A stretch of DNA of 25,554 nucleotides from an uncultured Fidelibacterota bacterium (lineage in GTDB: Bacteria > Fidelibacterota > Marinisomatia > Marinisomatales > UBA1611): contig CALCSS010000240.1 of assembly GCA_937893835.1 (NCBI GenBank), positions 1 through 25,554 on the forward strand, in the 5' to 3' direction. Positions 14,851-23,882 of the stretch are shown here, in pieces (within the stretch, counting starts at the first letter, position 1; each line of letters opens with the position of its first letter). The position numbers and the translations under genes were made by a program. Below the pieces are notes generated by a model. It did no database searches, had not been told where the DNA came from, and saw only the letters and a program-made list of their open reading frames with translations.

Positions 14851-16863
14851 TTGTTATCCAACCTTGAAAAAATAATCTTTGTTCTATTGGCTCTTGGTTC
14901 CATGGGAGCCTCCTATGTCACGTTTGGGAGAATGTTTCGAGTCATAATGTCTGGATCTCAGCCTCTGAACTGGCCAGATGTGATAAAGAACTGGAAGCAT
15001 GGTATTGCCGCATTCTTTGGTCAAAAGACCCTCTTCAAGACACGTCCAGTGATCGGACTCATTCATGCGCTGGTCGCATGGGGATTTGCGCTTTATCTTG
15101 CAGTGAATATTATTGATGTACTGTATGGATTCATCCCAAACTTCAAATTCTTTCCCGATAGTTTTATTGGTGATGTCTATCGATTATTTGTAGATATTTT
15201 CAGTGTCTTGGTATTACTTGGAGTCTTTTATTTTCTGGTGCGTCGTTTTTTGATAAAAGATAGTAGGCTGGTCACCAGAGATCCAGTGATGCTATCAGAA
15301 AAAGCGCAAAAGGGCATGAGATTTGATTCCTTTCTTGTTGGGTCTTTCATTATCCTACATATTGGTTCTAGGTTCCTGTCTGCCAGTTTTGAGATCGCAT
15401 TGTCTGAACCTGACCAGAGCCAACCAGCTGCCAATCTGGTCGCGGGTCTCTGGTCAAACATGCCGACCGATACAATGCACGTCATGGAGCACACCACGTG
15501 GTGGCTGGCCCTTGGGCTCATTCTTGCATTTCTTCCGTACTTTCCGTTTTCCAAGCATGCGCACCTCTTTATGGGACCATTGAATATCATGGCGGCTGTG
15601 GATCGTAGATCGATGGCTGCGATCGAGACAATTGATTTTGAGGATGAGGACCTAGAACAGTTTGGTGCTTCCCAGCTCCAGCATCTGCCTCAGACCCAGC
15701 TATTGGATGGTTATGCATGCATACAGTGCAGTAGATGTCAGGATGCCTGCCCCGCTTATGATACGGGGAAGGAACTGTCTCCATCTGCCATTGAGATAAA
15801 CAAGCGATATTTTCTCAACGAAAATATGACAACCCTAGCAAATGGTGATGTGATAGACAGGGCATTGACAGAGTGGATGCTGACAGAGGAAGCGGCATGG
15901 AGCTGTACGACATGCGGTTATTGTGTTGAGGTCTGCCCAGTGGGAAACGAGCCAATGGTCGATATACTAAGAGCAAGACAGGATCTTGTCATGATGGAGT
16001 CAAAGTTTCCACAAGATGCCATGGAGACCTTTGAGAAAATAGAGAATTATGGTAACCCTTGGGGGCTGTCACCACAAGACAGAGAAAAATGGATGGATGG
16101 GCATGATGTTCCGCTGATGCGTGAAAAGAAGAATGTTGATGTTCTATACTGGGCGGGGTGCAGTGGTGCCTATGATTCAAGAGGAAGGGAAATATCCCAA
16201 TCCGTGGCCAATATCATGAATGAGGCTGGTGTGGATTATGCCTGCCTAGGCAATGAAGAGACCTGCACCGGAGATTCTGCTAGAAGGATCGGGAATGAAT
16301 ATCTTTTTCAGACAATGGCCGAGCAGAACAAGGAGACCTTTGACCAATATGATTTCAAGAGGATAGTTACTCAGTGCCCCCACTGTTTTACAACATTAAA
16401 GAATGATTATGCAGAGATGGGTATTGACCTAGAAGTTGTTCACCATTCGCAATTCATTGATGAATTGATCAGAGATGAGAAGATAACCCCTAAACCATAT
16501 GTTGACGAGGATGTCACCTTTCACGACCCTTGTTATTTGGGCAGGCACAATGACGAATATGACGCACCGAGGAATGTTTTGCAATCCGTATTAAAAGATG
16601 GGAACATAAGAGAGATGGAGCAATCCAAGTCTGAAAGTTTTTGCTGTGGGGCAGGAGGCGGTAATATGTGGTATGAGATCAAGACAGGGGGTCGAATCAA
16701 TCAAAGTCGAGTCGATCAAGCAGTGGAGACCAAGGCAAACACTGTGGCTGCAGCCTGTAATTTCTGTAACATAATGCTAGAAGATGGAGTCAAGACCACA
16801 GGCAATGAAGACAGTATCAAAGTATTGGACATAGCTGAGATGGTATCAAATGGTCTTCGTTAA
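14851..16863 (+). CDS. Membrane-bound Fe-S ETF:quinone oxidoreductase, EtfD-like (NarI-like + 2x4Fe-4S + CCG domains)
   Basis: This is a 670-residue fusion. The N-terminal half (about residues 1-250) is a NarI-like membrane domain with about five or six helices and several His in or beside them (for example LIHALVAWGF, LHIGSRF, MHVMEHTTWW) that could bind heme b. Two 4Fe-4S motifs follow: C290-x2-C293-x2-C296-x3-C300P and C352-x2-C355-x2-C358-x3-C362P. Two CCG domains follow, with C437 (AGCSGAYDS) and C598-C599-G, as in HdrB/GlpC. This is the layout of EtfD-type proteins, which pass electrons from EtfBA to menaquinone. The start is a TTG at 14851, 3 bases after etfA; the first helix begins within a few residues, so a start much further downstream is unlikely. 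Confidence 0.9.
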   Translation: MLSNLEKIIFVLLALGSMGASYVTFGRMFRVIMSGSQPLNWPDVIKNWKHGIAAFFGQKTLFKTRPVIGLIHALVAWGFALYLAVNIIDVLYGFIPNFKFFPDSFIGDVYRLFVDIFSVLVLLGVFYFLVRRFLIKDSRLVTRDPVMLSEKAQKGMRFDSFLVGSFIILHIGSRFLSASFEIALSEPDQSQPAANLVAGLWSNMPTDTMHVMEHTTWWLALGLILAFLPYFPFSKHAHLFMGPLNIMAAVDRRSMAAIETIDFEDEDLEQFGASQLQHLPQTQLLDGYACIQCSRCQDACPAYDTGKELSPSAIEINKRYFLNENMTTLANGDVIDRALTEWMLTEEAAWSCTTCGYCVEVCPVGNEPMVDILRARQDLVMMESKFPQDAMETFEKIENYGNPWGLSPQDREKWMDGHDVPLMREKKNVDVLYWAGCSGAYDSRGREISQSVANIMNEAGVDYACLGNEETCTGDSARRIGNEYLFQTMAEQNKETFDQYDFKRIVTQCPHCFTTLKNDYAEMGIDLEVVHHSQFIDELIRDEKITPKPYVDEDVTFHDPCYLGRHNDEYDAPRNVLQSVLKDGNIREMEQSKSESFCCGAGGGNMWYEIKTGGRINQSRVDQAVETKANTVAAACNFCNIMLEDGVKTTGNEDSIKVLDIAEMVSNGLR

Positions 16864-16875
16864 ATTGACTTGATA

Positions 16876-17051
16876 TTATTTGATCAATACCAATTTCGTA
16901 ACTGTTCGATCTCTTTTTGTACTCAATTCTAAAAAATATACCCCAGTACTTCGGTCAGAGGCATCCCACTTTGGTTTGTTCTTTCCATTATTTAATTCTT
17001 GATCACGTGGCCAGAAAAATTATAAATTTTTATATCAATATAAGCACCTGC
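16876..17051 (-). pseudogene. Decayed fragment of a type IX-like C-terminal sorting domain
   Basis: Read on the minus strand, one frame encodes AYIDIKIYNFSGHVIKN and then stops at 16994-16992. The next frame continues LNNGKNKPKWDASDRSTG, then VYFLELSTKRD, and ends TKLVLIK with a stop at 16878-16876. Joined, they give the last 60 or so residues of a sorting domain: the KIYN strand, WD turn, GVYF strand and terminal KLVLIK. The NYPNPFNP start and any upstream domain are missing. It lies directly after the hydrolase gene, which has its own complete sorting domain, so this is a leftover of a second gene or of a tandem duplication. The frameshift near 16995-17005 could be an assembly error, but the missing N-terminus could not. 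Confidence 0.65.
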
Positions 17052-17091
17052 TCCGCACAGCGCTATTCCAGAACTACTCATTGTGGTAATA

Positions 17092-18933
17092 TTATTTCAA
17101 GAGGATCATTTTCTTTACCATTGTGAATCCTTGTGCCTCTATCATATAAAAATATACTCCTGCTGGTAGTGATTGACCTTGATCGTTGGTAGCTCTCCAT
17201 CGAATTGTTTTATACCCAGCACTCTCTCTCTGATTCACAAGATTAGATACCACATTACCTAGCATATCAAAAATAGTGATGTTGACATAGGAATCTTCAG
17301 GTAGGTCATATTTGATCTGTGTTGTAGGATTAAATGGATTAGGATAATTCTGATGTAGGCTAAGGTTACTGGGTGATAGGTCATGGTTCATTAAATCCAT
17401 CCATTCCAAGGTTATGGAGAGTGTATCAGAGTATTCACTCCATTCTCCAGCATAATAAGAGACCCTGTAGAAATATTCCGTATCAAATTCTATATCATGA
17501 TCTTCATACCAATTAATCATCAAATGAATTTCTTCAACATTGTCAATGAACTCTTCATCCGTAGATCGTTCTAGCAGATAATATTCAAGATCCTCATTAT
17601 CTATCCAACACCAAAATGCCTCCACAAAAGAATCATGCGGATACAATTCAAAACCAGTGAGTTCGAGGAGGGTATCTTGATCTGTTTCAATCTCTTCTTT
17701 TATAAAACTTCCCCAATTACATAATTGCCCAACTGTATTGATCCAATAATCCAAGTCTGATTCCACATCCTCTGGCACACCATTGCAGGTTCCTATTGAC
17801 ATCTCAGCGAGTTCCCACTCATTGGGTAGAATATGCCAACTCCATGGCTGATTGAATCCACCATCATCATAGGCCAGATAACCATTTATATGGAGATTAC
17901 GCTCGTCCTCAGATAATTCGAGTTGTGAACGACATTGATCGATCAGTGTATGTTCGTTTGTGGTTATCGTATAATTTGATGTGCTGTCCATTCCATGGAT
18001 CCCAATGGTAAAATAAACATAGCTGCTATCAAGGACAGGGGCACATGCGCTTGTATCAGTTGGGAGATCTGTCACAAAATCTTGCCAATGCTCGCCTATG
18101 ATCTTTGATGGGAACCAGGATGATGAGTCAAAGACCCCATCATAGCAATGCCAAGAACCAATCCTATAGGTGCCTTGATCTCCTAGCCATCCAATTGAGT
18201 CAGGAATTGTATTCAATGTGATCGGTTCAAAGACATTGACCCCATTATTCAATCTAAGGTCCGTCACGGTATTAAAGAATGTATTTAAAAAGGCATGGTC
18301 TGTGACCTGAGTATGTCCCGCTCCGGGTTCCATGGCCAGTGTCCATTTTGCTCCCAAGGGCCTATGATCAAGGAATATTTCTGTGAGATTCTCAATGCGA
18401 TAATCAAGATCTTCTTCCCCGACGATCATAAGAGAAGGCACCTCAATTGCAGAACCCGCATCGGTAGTATCGTGGTATCCGCCCTTTTGAGTGATCAGCC
18501 CAAGGACCCTATCTGGAACCCATCTGGTAAAATGATAGGCGAATTGCCCACCCCAGGAATACCCATTTATGAAAAATGGAATGAATGAAAGCTCTGAATG
18601 TCCGGATAGAACTGCAAAAGAATCCATCGCTGCAATGACGGCATCACCGATTCCTGTATGCATGTGCATATTGAAAATATGTGCACCTAAAAGAGCAAAA
18701 TCTTGTCCATTGACCAGGTTTTGATATAAGGAGTCATCGACAATATTTCTTGAGTCACCATTGTTATGGTGCATGAACCAATAGATTCCCTTTAGAGTAT
18801 CAGTTGAATCATTGATCCATATCCTAAAATCCGCATAATTATAACTTGCAGTATCATTCTCTGGTATGGAGACATCGAAGGTTCCAGCCTCTACTGTGGA
18901 ATACAATATAACGAACAGCATGAACCTTTTCAT
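17092..18933 (-). CDS. Secreted alpha/beta hydrolase with Fn3-like and type IX-like sorting domains
   Basis: The 613-residue product has a short signal peptide (about 1-16). The first 220 residues form an alpha/beta hydrolase: nucleophile elbow G-Y-S126-W-G (INGYSWGGQFAYH), probable acid D175 in VGEEDLDYR, and H207 in PGAGHTQ, giving a full catalytic triad. It resembles esterases of the PHB depolymerase and feruloyl esterase kind; the substrate is unknown. A middle region (about 235-420) is unrecognised. An Fn3-like domain follows (about 425-510), then the sorting domain (about 525-613: NYPNPFNPTTQIKYDLPE to KKMILLK). GAGG lies about ten bases before the ATG. It starts 4 bases after the 2OG oxygenase gene, at the end of the suf-led gene series. 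Confidence 0.85.
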   Translation of the reverse strand: MKRFMLFVILYSTVEAGTFDVSIPENDTASYNYADFRIWINDSTDTLKGIYWFMHHNNGDSRNIVDDSLYQNLVNGQDFALLGAHIFNMHMHTGIGDAVIAAMDSFAVLSGHSELSFIPFFINGYSWGGQFAYHFTRWVPDRVLGLITQKGGYHDTTDAGSAIEVPSLMIVGEEDLDYRIENLTEIFLDHRPLGAKWTLAMEPGAGHTQVTDHAFLNTFFNTVTDLRLNNGVNVFEPITLNTIPDSIGWLGDQGTYRIGSWHCYDGVFDSSSWFPSKIIGEHWQDFVTDLPTDTSACAPVLDSSYVYFTIGIHGMDSTSNYTITTNEHTLIDQCRSQLELSEDERNLHINGYLAYDDGGFNQPWSWHILPNEWELAEMSIGTCNGVPEDVESDLDYWINTVGQLCNWGSFIKEEIETDQDTLLELTGFELYPHDSFVEAFWCWIDNEDLEYYLLERSTDEEFIDNVEEIHLMINWYEDHDIEFDTEYFYRVSYYAGEWSEYSDTLSITLEWMDLMNHDLSPSNLSLHQNYPNPFNPTTQIKYDLPEDSYVNITIFDMLGNVVSNLVNQRESAGYKTIRWRATNDQGQSLPAGVYFYMIEAQGFTMVKKMILLK

Positions 18934-18937
18934 GGGA

Positions 18938-19777
18938 TTATCCTCTTAGACCAATCTCTCTTAATCTCTCATCAAGATATTGCCTGGCCGTATACCGCGT
19001 TGATAATCTGACATCATCTCGTGGATGGAGAAAGAGAGGCATTGAATATCTACTCTCATTGACTATGCCACTACCAGGATTGATGATCTGATGTGTCGTA
19101 GATGGGAAATAGCCCTCAGATGCCTCTTGAAGCATGTCTCCAATATTTACGGCAAGACACCCAGGGTCGCAAGACACATTATGCCAAGATCCATTTGTAT
19201 CTTGAACTTGTAGTCCTGGTTGGGTTCCAGCGACCAGGATAGTGATGAGGTTGATATCCTCATGCGCAGCACCTCTGACGGCGTCTTTTTCCTCTTTGCC
19301 ATCAAGTGGAGGATAATGGAGGATTCGTAATAGATTGGTCTTGCTATCTTGGATCATCTCTGGAAGAGGCATGGAAAATTTTGTCCTTATATCTTCTGGT
19401 GTCTGTTCCTGGATCCAACCTAAGAGTGTGGATGTCAATTCTATTAATTGATCATATAATATTTTAGTTGCCTCGGAGACCTCCTTTGGATATCGTCCCC
19501 ACGGGTAGAAATGATAGAATTCTTTTAGGTCCTTGAGGGTGTGTCCTTTTGCATTTTCAGTTTGAAAGGGGAAATACCCGTCTTGGTCTTCATTACTGAA
19601 TAGGTATTCATTCTTATTATTGGAATTGAAAAAATCACCCCACTCATTATAAACATTATCAACCAGATCTTTATCAATTGGATGGCCGGTCAGTACACCA
19701 AATCCTGTCTGTCGCAGTGACCGAGTAAATTCAGAGGGGGCATTTGGTTCTCTATAATTTACCTTCCGGACATTCAT
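18938..19777 (-). CDS. 2-oxoglutarate/Fe(II)-dependent oxygenase, isopenicillin N synthase-like family
   Basis: This 279-residue double-stranded beta-helix oxygenase has all expected ligands: H172-x-D174 (AAHEDINLITIL) and H229 (STTHQIINP) for iron, and R243-x-S245 (SRYSMPLFLHP) for 2-oxoglutarate. The N-terminal DIOX_N-like part contains TGFGVLTGHPID (24-35). Members hydroxylate, desaturate or cyclise small molecules; the substrate cannot be read from sequence, and amino acids, nucleobases or secondary metabolites are all possible. It sits 8 bases after the dCMP deaminase gene and 4 bases before the secreted hydrolase gene, at the end of the suf series. There is no clear Shine-Dalgarno sequence. 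True isopenicillin synthesis is unlikely, as no NRPS partner is nearby. Confidence 0.85.
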   Translation of the reverse strand: MNVRKVNYREPNAPSEFTRSLRQTGFGVLTGHPIDKDLVDNVYNEWGDFFNSNNKNEYLFSNEDQDGYFPFQTENAKGHTLKDLKEFYHFYPWGRYPKEVSEATKILYDQLIELTSTLLGWIQEQTPEDIRTKFSMPLPEMIQDSKTNLLRILHYPPLDGKEEKDAVRGAAHEDINLITILVAGTQPGLQVQDTNGSWHNVSCDPGCLAVNIGDMLQEASEGYFPSTTHQIINPGSGIVNESRYSMPLFLHPRDDVRLSTRYTARQYLDERLREIGLRG

Positions 19778-19785
19778 ATATGAAT

Positions 19786-20220
19786 CTAGGTTGAATCCTC
19801 TAAACTGACCAACTCAATTCCCACTTCTCTTGCACGCTCTATTATGCGTTCATCACGATAAAGTTCATTATAGTAGATGACCTTTATTCCAGCATTGGCA
19901 ATTAGTTTAAAACAATTATAACATGGAGAGGCGGTGACATAGATCTCTGTTTGATCGATCTTGACACCATTTTTTGCAGCTTGCACAATGGCATTTGCTT
20001 CAGCATGGGAGGTTCGTACGCAGTGACCTTCAACCATTTCATGACCGGCACTGTCGCAATGAGGAAGACCCTTGATGCTACCGTTGTATCCTGTAGACAA
20101 CAATGTTTTATCTCGGACTATCACGGCTCCAACATGTTTTCTATCACATGTGGAGCGAGTGGAGACCTCTTTTGCTATATTCATAAAATAGGTTTCCCAA
20201 CTTACACGTTCCTTGGACAT
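19786..20220 (-). CDS. dCMP deaminase (ComEB-type cytidylate deaminase)
   Basis: This 144-residue cytidine-deaminase-fold enzyme has the zinc site H72-A-E74 (TSHAEANAIV) and P99-C100-x2-C103 (ASPCYNCFKLI); E74 is the proton shuttle. The N-terminal STCDRKHVGAVIV, STGYNGSIKGLPHC and the C-terminal VIYYNELYRDE pattern identify the dCMP deaminase group, which makes dUMP for thymidylate synthesis. Length is normal. It starts 2 bases after the DUF2480 gene, with GAGGAG ten bases before the ATG and inside the end of that gene. Its placement in a suf operon has no obvious metabolic reason, and it may be grouped only for expression. Confidence 0.93.
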   Translation of the reverse strand: MSKERVSWETYFMNIAKEVSTRSTCDRKHVGAVIVRDKTLLSTGYNGSIKGLPHCDSAGHEMVEGHCVRTSHAEANAIVQAAKNGVKIDQTEIYVTASPCYNCFKLIANAGIKVIYYNELYRDERIIERAREVGIELVSLEDST

Positions 20221-20222
20221 CT

Positions 20223-20474
20223 CTATTTTTCTCCTCTACTATATATCTTGACCGCATATCGTGGTTCACCATAGTATATCTTTTTTGCGACCTGTGCAAG
20301 TTGAGCAGTGATAATCAGATATGCCCAAGTAGGTACTGTGACACTTGCGCAGCCCTTGATGATCACCTTTTTATCTTGGAATTGATCAAGGTCAAGTTCC
20401 CGCACCTGTTGACGAAATGATCTTTCACGAATGATTCCACCTTCAAGGAAATCATCTAGTATTATTGTTTCCAT
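20223..20474 (-). CDS. Small DUF2480-family protein (C-terminal-type core only)
   Basis: The 83-residue product matches the core of DUF2480 as I recall it from Bacteroidota: ILDDFLEGGIIRERSFRQQV, then QFQDKKVIIKGCASVTVP and TWAYLIITAQLA, ending KKIYYGEP. Bacteroidota members are usually about 160 residues, so this copy appears to lack the N-terminal half. It starts directly on the sufS stop (TAGATG) and ends 2 bases before the dCMP deaminase gene, so it is part of the suf operon. The one cysteine (in KGCAS) could take part in metal or sulfur chemistry, but that is speculation. Function is unknown; a role in SUF-related cluster delivery is suggested by position only. Confidence 0.75.
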   Translation of the reverse strand: METIILDDFLEGGIIRERSFRQQVRELDLDQFQDKKVIIKGCASVTVPTWAYLIITAQLAQVAKKIYYGEPRYAVKIYSRGEK

Positions 20475-21677
20475 CTAAAAATAATTTTTCACCGTTATTA
20501 ACGATCTACAAAATTTATCAATATCTGATTTGTCATTATAGACATAAATACTTAAACGTGCCACAGAACTTTCATTTAAGCTTGATAGTAGGGGCTGTGC
20601 ACAATGATGCCCAACCCTGATGGCGATATTATCCTTATTCAGGAATTGTGCTAGATCATGAGCATGAACGCCAGTCAAATTAAAACTGATCACACCAGAC
20701 CTATTCTTTGCTGCTCCGAAGACTCTGACACCTTCTATCTGGGACATTTTCTTCAAGGCATAATCAGTGATCTCTTTTTCGTCTTTGGCTATTGTGTCCA
20801 TACCTAAACTTTCAAGATAATCAATTGCAGCACCTAGGCCAACTGCCTGAACAAAATTAGGAGTTCCAGCCTCAAATTTGTATGGAACCTCATTCCAGGT
20901 GGATGAGTTCATCGAAACGGTATCGATCATCTCACCACCACCCATGAAGGGGTCCATTCTTTCTAGTATCTCCATTCTTCCCCATAGCGATCCAATACCA
21001 GTTGGGCCGAGCATTTTATGTCCTGAAAATGCATAGAAATCGCAGCCTAGTTCTTGCACATTCACGGCTTGATGAGGTACTCCTTGGGCACCATCAACAA
21101 TAAATATTGCTCCTACATCCTTAGCCATTTCTGCTATGTCATTGATCGGGTTTATGGTACCAAGAACATTGGACACATGTGCAATGGAAATGATTTTTGT
21201 TGAAGAGGTGAAGTACCTATCAGGTTCAGATAGATCAAGCTCCCCCTTATCGTTTATGGGAATGAATTTGAGATTTGCACCAGTCCGGTCACATGCCATC
21301 TGCCAAGGGACAAGATTGGCATGATGCTCCATCTCAGATACAAGAATGTCATCTTTTGGTCCAAGGTCATTGCCCAAGGTCCGACCGAGTAGATTGATGG
21401 ACTCAGTGGTACCACTTGTGAATATTATTTCTTTTTCAGATGGTGCACGAATAAAGTCTGCGATCCTTTTTCTGGAATTCTCAAACCTCTCAGTCGCCTG
21501 ACTACCTATGTCATATAGTGCCCTGTGAACATTTGCATTGGTCTCAGTGTACATCGATAGTATCGCATCCAATACTTGTTGAGGCTTATGGGTGGTTGAT
21601 GCGTTATCTAAATAGACAAGGTCTGAATCGTTGAAGATTGGAAAATCTGCTTTAATTGATCTTTTTGAGAGTCCCAT
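20475..21677 (-). CDS. sufS: Cysteine desulfurase SufS
   Basis: This 400-residue PLP enzyme is a group II desulfurase. The PLP lysine is K221 in SGHKMLGPTG, with H119 (EMEHHAN) and D195 (VDGAQG) as ring partners. The active-site cysteine is C359 in RVGHHCAQPL, the short-loop SufS context. It takes sulfur from cysteine and passes it as a persulfide to SufE for cluster assembly on SufBCD. It overlaps sufT by one base in TAATG and is followed directly by the DUF2480 gene. Length and motifs are normal, and I see no defect. Confidence 0.96.
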   Translation of the reverse strand: MGLSKRSIKADFPIFNDSDLVYLDNASTTHKPQQVLDAILSMYTETNANVHRALYDIGSQATERFENSRKRIADFIRAPSEKEIIFTSGTTESINLLGRTLGNDLGPKDDILVSEMEHHANLVPWQMACDRTGANLKFIPINDKGELDLSEPDRYFTSSTKIISIAHVSNVLGTINPINDIAEMAKDVGAIFIVDGAQGVPHQAVNVQELGCDFYAFSGHKMLGPTGIGSLWGRMEILERMDPFMGGGEMIDTVSMNSSTWNEVPYKFEAGTPNFVQAVGLGAAIDYLESLGMDTIAKDEKEITDYALKKMSQIEGVRVFGAAKNRSGVISFNLTGVHAHDLAQFLNKDNIAIRVGHHCAQPLLSSLNESSVARLSIYVYNDKSDIDKFCRSLITVKNYF

Positions 21678-22216
21678 TAGAACATGCCTAGTTCCAATTG
21701 CGCTGCCTCACTCATCATATCTCTCGTCCACATAGGTTCCCATACCAGTTCAACTAAGACCTCTTCGACATCCTCAAGGCCATTTATCTTTCGGTCGACC
21801 TCATCAGCGATAACTGGTCCCATGCCACAGCCTGGTGCTGTAAGTGTCATCTTGATACCAATCTTTTTCCCATTTTCCCCATCGTCTATTGTAAGATCAT
21901 ATATCAGGCCAAGTTCAACTATGTCTACCGGTATCTCTGGATCATAACATGTCTTTAGTTGGTCCCAAATTTGTTTTTCAATGTCGCCTGTGGGAGAGGT
22001 GATTTTTTCTTCCGGTGGTTCAATCCCCAGTGCATCCGCATTCTCTGCCCTTATTTGCACCATGTTACCGTTCATCAGCACTGTATAATTCCCACCTAGG
22101 GATTGTGTCACTCTAACGAGGTTTCCTGCAAGCAGCTTTACCTCATCGCCTGAGGGAACCATATATGCATCGACATCACGTAACAATCGAATTGATTCAG
22201 AGTCAGAGGGAATCAT
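21677..22216 (-). CDS. sufT: SufT-type Fe-S assembly protein (DUF59/MIP18 family)
   Basis: The 179-residue product has the SufT layout. An N-terminal beta domain (about 10-64) holds VPSGDEVKLLAG and SLGGNYTVLMNG. A DUF59 domain (about 78-165) holds CYDPEIPVDIVELGLIYDL (C90-L108) and TAPGCGMGP with conserved C130. It ends EPMWTRDMMSEAAQLELGM, typical of SufT. SufT helps mature Fe-S proteins, mainly when demand is high. It overlaps sufE by 4 bases (ATGA) and sufS by 1 base, so it is translationally coupled to both. Confidence 0.94.
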   Translation of the reverse strand: MIPSDSESIRLLRDVDAYMVPSGDEVKLLAGNLVRVTQSLGGNYTVLMNGNMVQIRAENADALGIEPPEEKITSPTGDIEKQIWDQLKTCYDPEIPVDIVELGLIYDLTIDDGENGKKIGIKMTLTAPGCGMGPVIADEVDRKINGLEDVEEVLVELVWEPMWTRDMMSEAAQLELGMF

Positions 22217-22620
22217 CTTATGATGTTATGGATCTTTTCAACAGCACTAGAAAATCCATTGGTCCGTTGGCTTGTGATCGTCTTGTCAAGTCCAGCTGCA
22301 GAAAGAATGTCCTCACTGTTCATTGCAAGAATCTCATCCACAGCTTGGCCAGTGAAGATCCTTTCCAAGATCGTTAACAGCCCCTTTACGATCAGAGCAT
22401 TGGAATCTGTTCTGAATGTATATGTATCATCACCATTGGGGTCGGCCACTACCCATGCCTGAGATGTACATCCATTTATCTTATTGATATCAATTTTCTC
22501 AGTTTCATTTAGTTCCGCTGATTCTTTTGCCATGTCCATCAACTGTACGAACTTGTCCTTGTGGTCTTCAAAGAGAAGGAATATCTCTCTTAGTTTATTT
22601 AATTCTTCTTGAATGCTCAT
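22213..22620 (-). CDS. sufE: SufE sulfur-acceptor protein
   Basis: The 135-residue SufE has its active-site cysteine C51 in NKINGCTSQAWV, which takes persulfide sulfur from SufS. Downstream, DTYTFRTDSNALIVKGLL and the helix with LDKTITSQRTNG match the family. Length is typical. It overlaps sufD and sufT by 4 bases each, which points to coupled translation at a fixed ratio. Confidence 0.95.
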   Translation of the reverse strand: MSIQEELNKLREIFLLFEDHKDKFVQLMDMAKESAELNETEKIDINKINGCTSQAWVVADPNGDDTYTFRTDSNALIVKGLLTILERIFTGQAVDEILAMNSEDILSAAGLDKTITSQRTNGFSSAVEKIHNIIR

Positions 22621-23882
22621 TGTTTGTTCTTATCGATCCATTGGTTGAAGTAATTAGTGATATGGTCTCGTATCTCATTGTTCTCAAGTGCCTCAATTAT
22701 TTCAGAACCAAATCCCCTCACCAATAATGCTCTTGCAGAATCTTGATCTATGCCCCTTGACCTGATATAGAATAGAGCATCTGGCTCTAGAGCACCTGTT
22801 GAAGACCCATGCGAACATTTTACATCATGTGCATAGATCTCAAGTTGAGGATTGGAGTTCATTAGCGCATCCTTAGAAAGTAATAGGTTCTTGTTTGATT
22901 GATTTGAATCAGTTTTTTGTGCTTTGTTTTGAACGATGGACCGTCCATTGAATACGCCAGACGACCTGCCTTTCAATATGGATTTGAAATTTTGAGTACT
23001 TGTACAGTGAGGTGCATGGTGGTTTGTGATAATATGCGCATCTAGATGTTGGTCATCATTTGAAAGACTTAGACCATTTAAAGAGCAATTTGCTCCCTTT
23101 TCGATTAGATCTGCGTAGAGATTGGTCCTACCAAGCCTTCCTCCAAGCGTAAATTGGTTAAATGTAAAGTTGGATCCTTGATGTTGGGTCACATGCAGAT
23201 TGCCCATGTTAATTGTTGTTTTAGAATTATTTTGAATCCTTATATGTTCGAGTTGTGCATTATCTTCAATGTTCATGATGACAGACCCATTGTAAAGGTA
23301 TTCGTTGCAGTCTCCGACATGCTGTTCTACTAGGGTCAGTGAACTTGATTCTTCGAGATCTATATGAATTCTTGGAGATATCATGATCTTCTCATCTCCA
23401 GAGCATATGAACAGTATCCTCAAGGGAGCATCTACTTCAATTCTCCTTTCAATGACCAGACATATCCCACTGTCCATAAACGCAGTATTCAATAGATCGA
23501 AAGGTGACATGTCCGGCTGGTTCACCTTCCAATTATTATGTTCCATATACTCTAAATTCGATAAGATCTTGATTCCTTTTGGAACCGATGAAAGATCTTG
23601 TTGCAAATGGCCATTGTATATAACGATGGTGTTGAAGGATTCAAGTCCGTATTTAGAAATGTTAACCTTGTTTGTGGGGCCATCATCTATTTCTGATATT
23701 CTATAGTTACCCTTTTTGATGGCTGATAGGTCAGTGAACCGCCAGTCTTCACATTTCTTATCAGGAAGACCATCCTCAATGAAACTATCAAATGCCTTCC
23801 TTCTTATGGGGTGAACCTTTTTTGAGAAGTACTCTCGATCAAGTATTTTCTGAAACTCTGTGTGTAGGTAATTAGGCATCAT
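22617..23882 (-). CDS. sufD: SufD, Fe-S scaffold complex subunit
   Basis: The 421-residue SufD has a helical N-terminal domain (about 1-90, containing EDWRFTDL), then a long right-handed beta-helix. The conserved C-terminal core reads VKCSHGSSTGALEPDALFY and then RSRGIDQDSARALLVRGF, the family's most constant part. It forms the SufBC2D complex on which clusters are built, with SufC binding its C-terminal helices. It overlaps sufC and sufE by 4 bases each. Similarity to SufB is expected, but this copy lacks SufB-type CNQRG and belongs to the SufD branch. Confidence 0.95.
   Translation of the reverse strand: MMPNYLHTEFQKILDREYFSKKVHPIRRKAFDSFIEDGLPDKKCEDWRFTDLSAIKKGNYRISEIDDGPTNKVNISKYGLESFNTIVIYNGHLQQDLSSVPKGIKILSNLEYMEHNNWKVNQPDMSPFDLLNTAFMDSGICLVIERRIEVDAPLRILFICSGDEKIMISPRIHIDLEESSSLTLVEQHVGDCNEYLYNGSVIMNIEDNAQLEHIRIQNNSKTTINMGNLHVTQHQGSNFTFNQFTLGGRLGRTNLYADLIEKGANCSLNGLSLSNDDQHLDAHIITNHHAPHCTSTQNFKSILKGRSSGVFNGRSIVQNKAQKTDSNQSNKNLLLSKDALMNSNPQLEIYAHDVKCSHGSSTGALEPDALFYIRSRGIDQDSARALLVRGFGSEIIEALENNEIRDHITNYFNQWIDKNKQ

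Noticed and set aside
16917..17126. Plus-strand open frame of 69 codons after the EtfD-like gene
   Set aside because: The minus strand of the same bases clearly encodes sorting-domain remnants, and the plus-strand product has no recognisable features.
18938..19777. Isopenicillin N synthase proper and a beta-lactam pathway
   Set aside because: Only the general fold and Fe/2OG ligands are seen; an RxS motif for 2-oxoglutarate is present and no NRPS gene is nearby.
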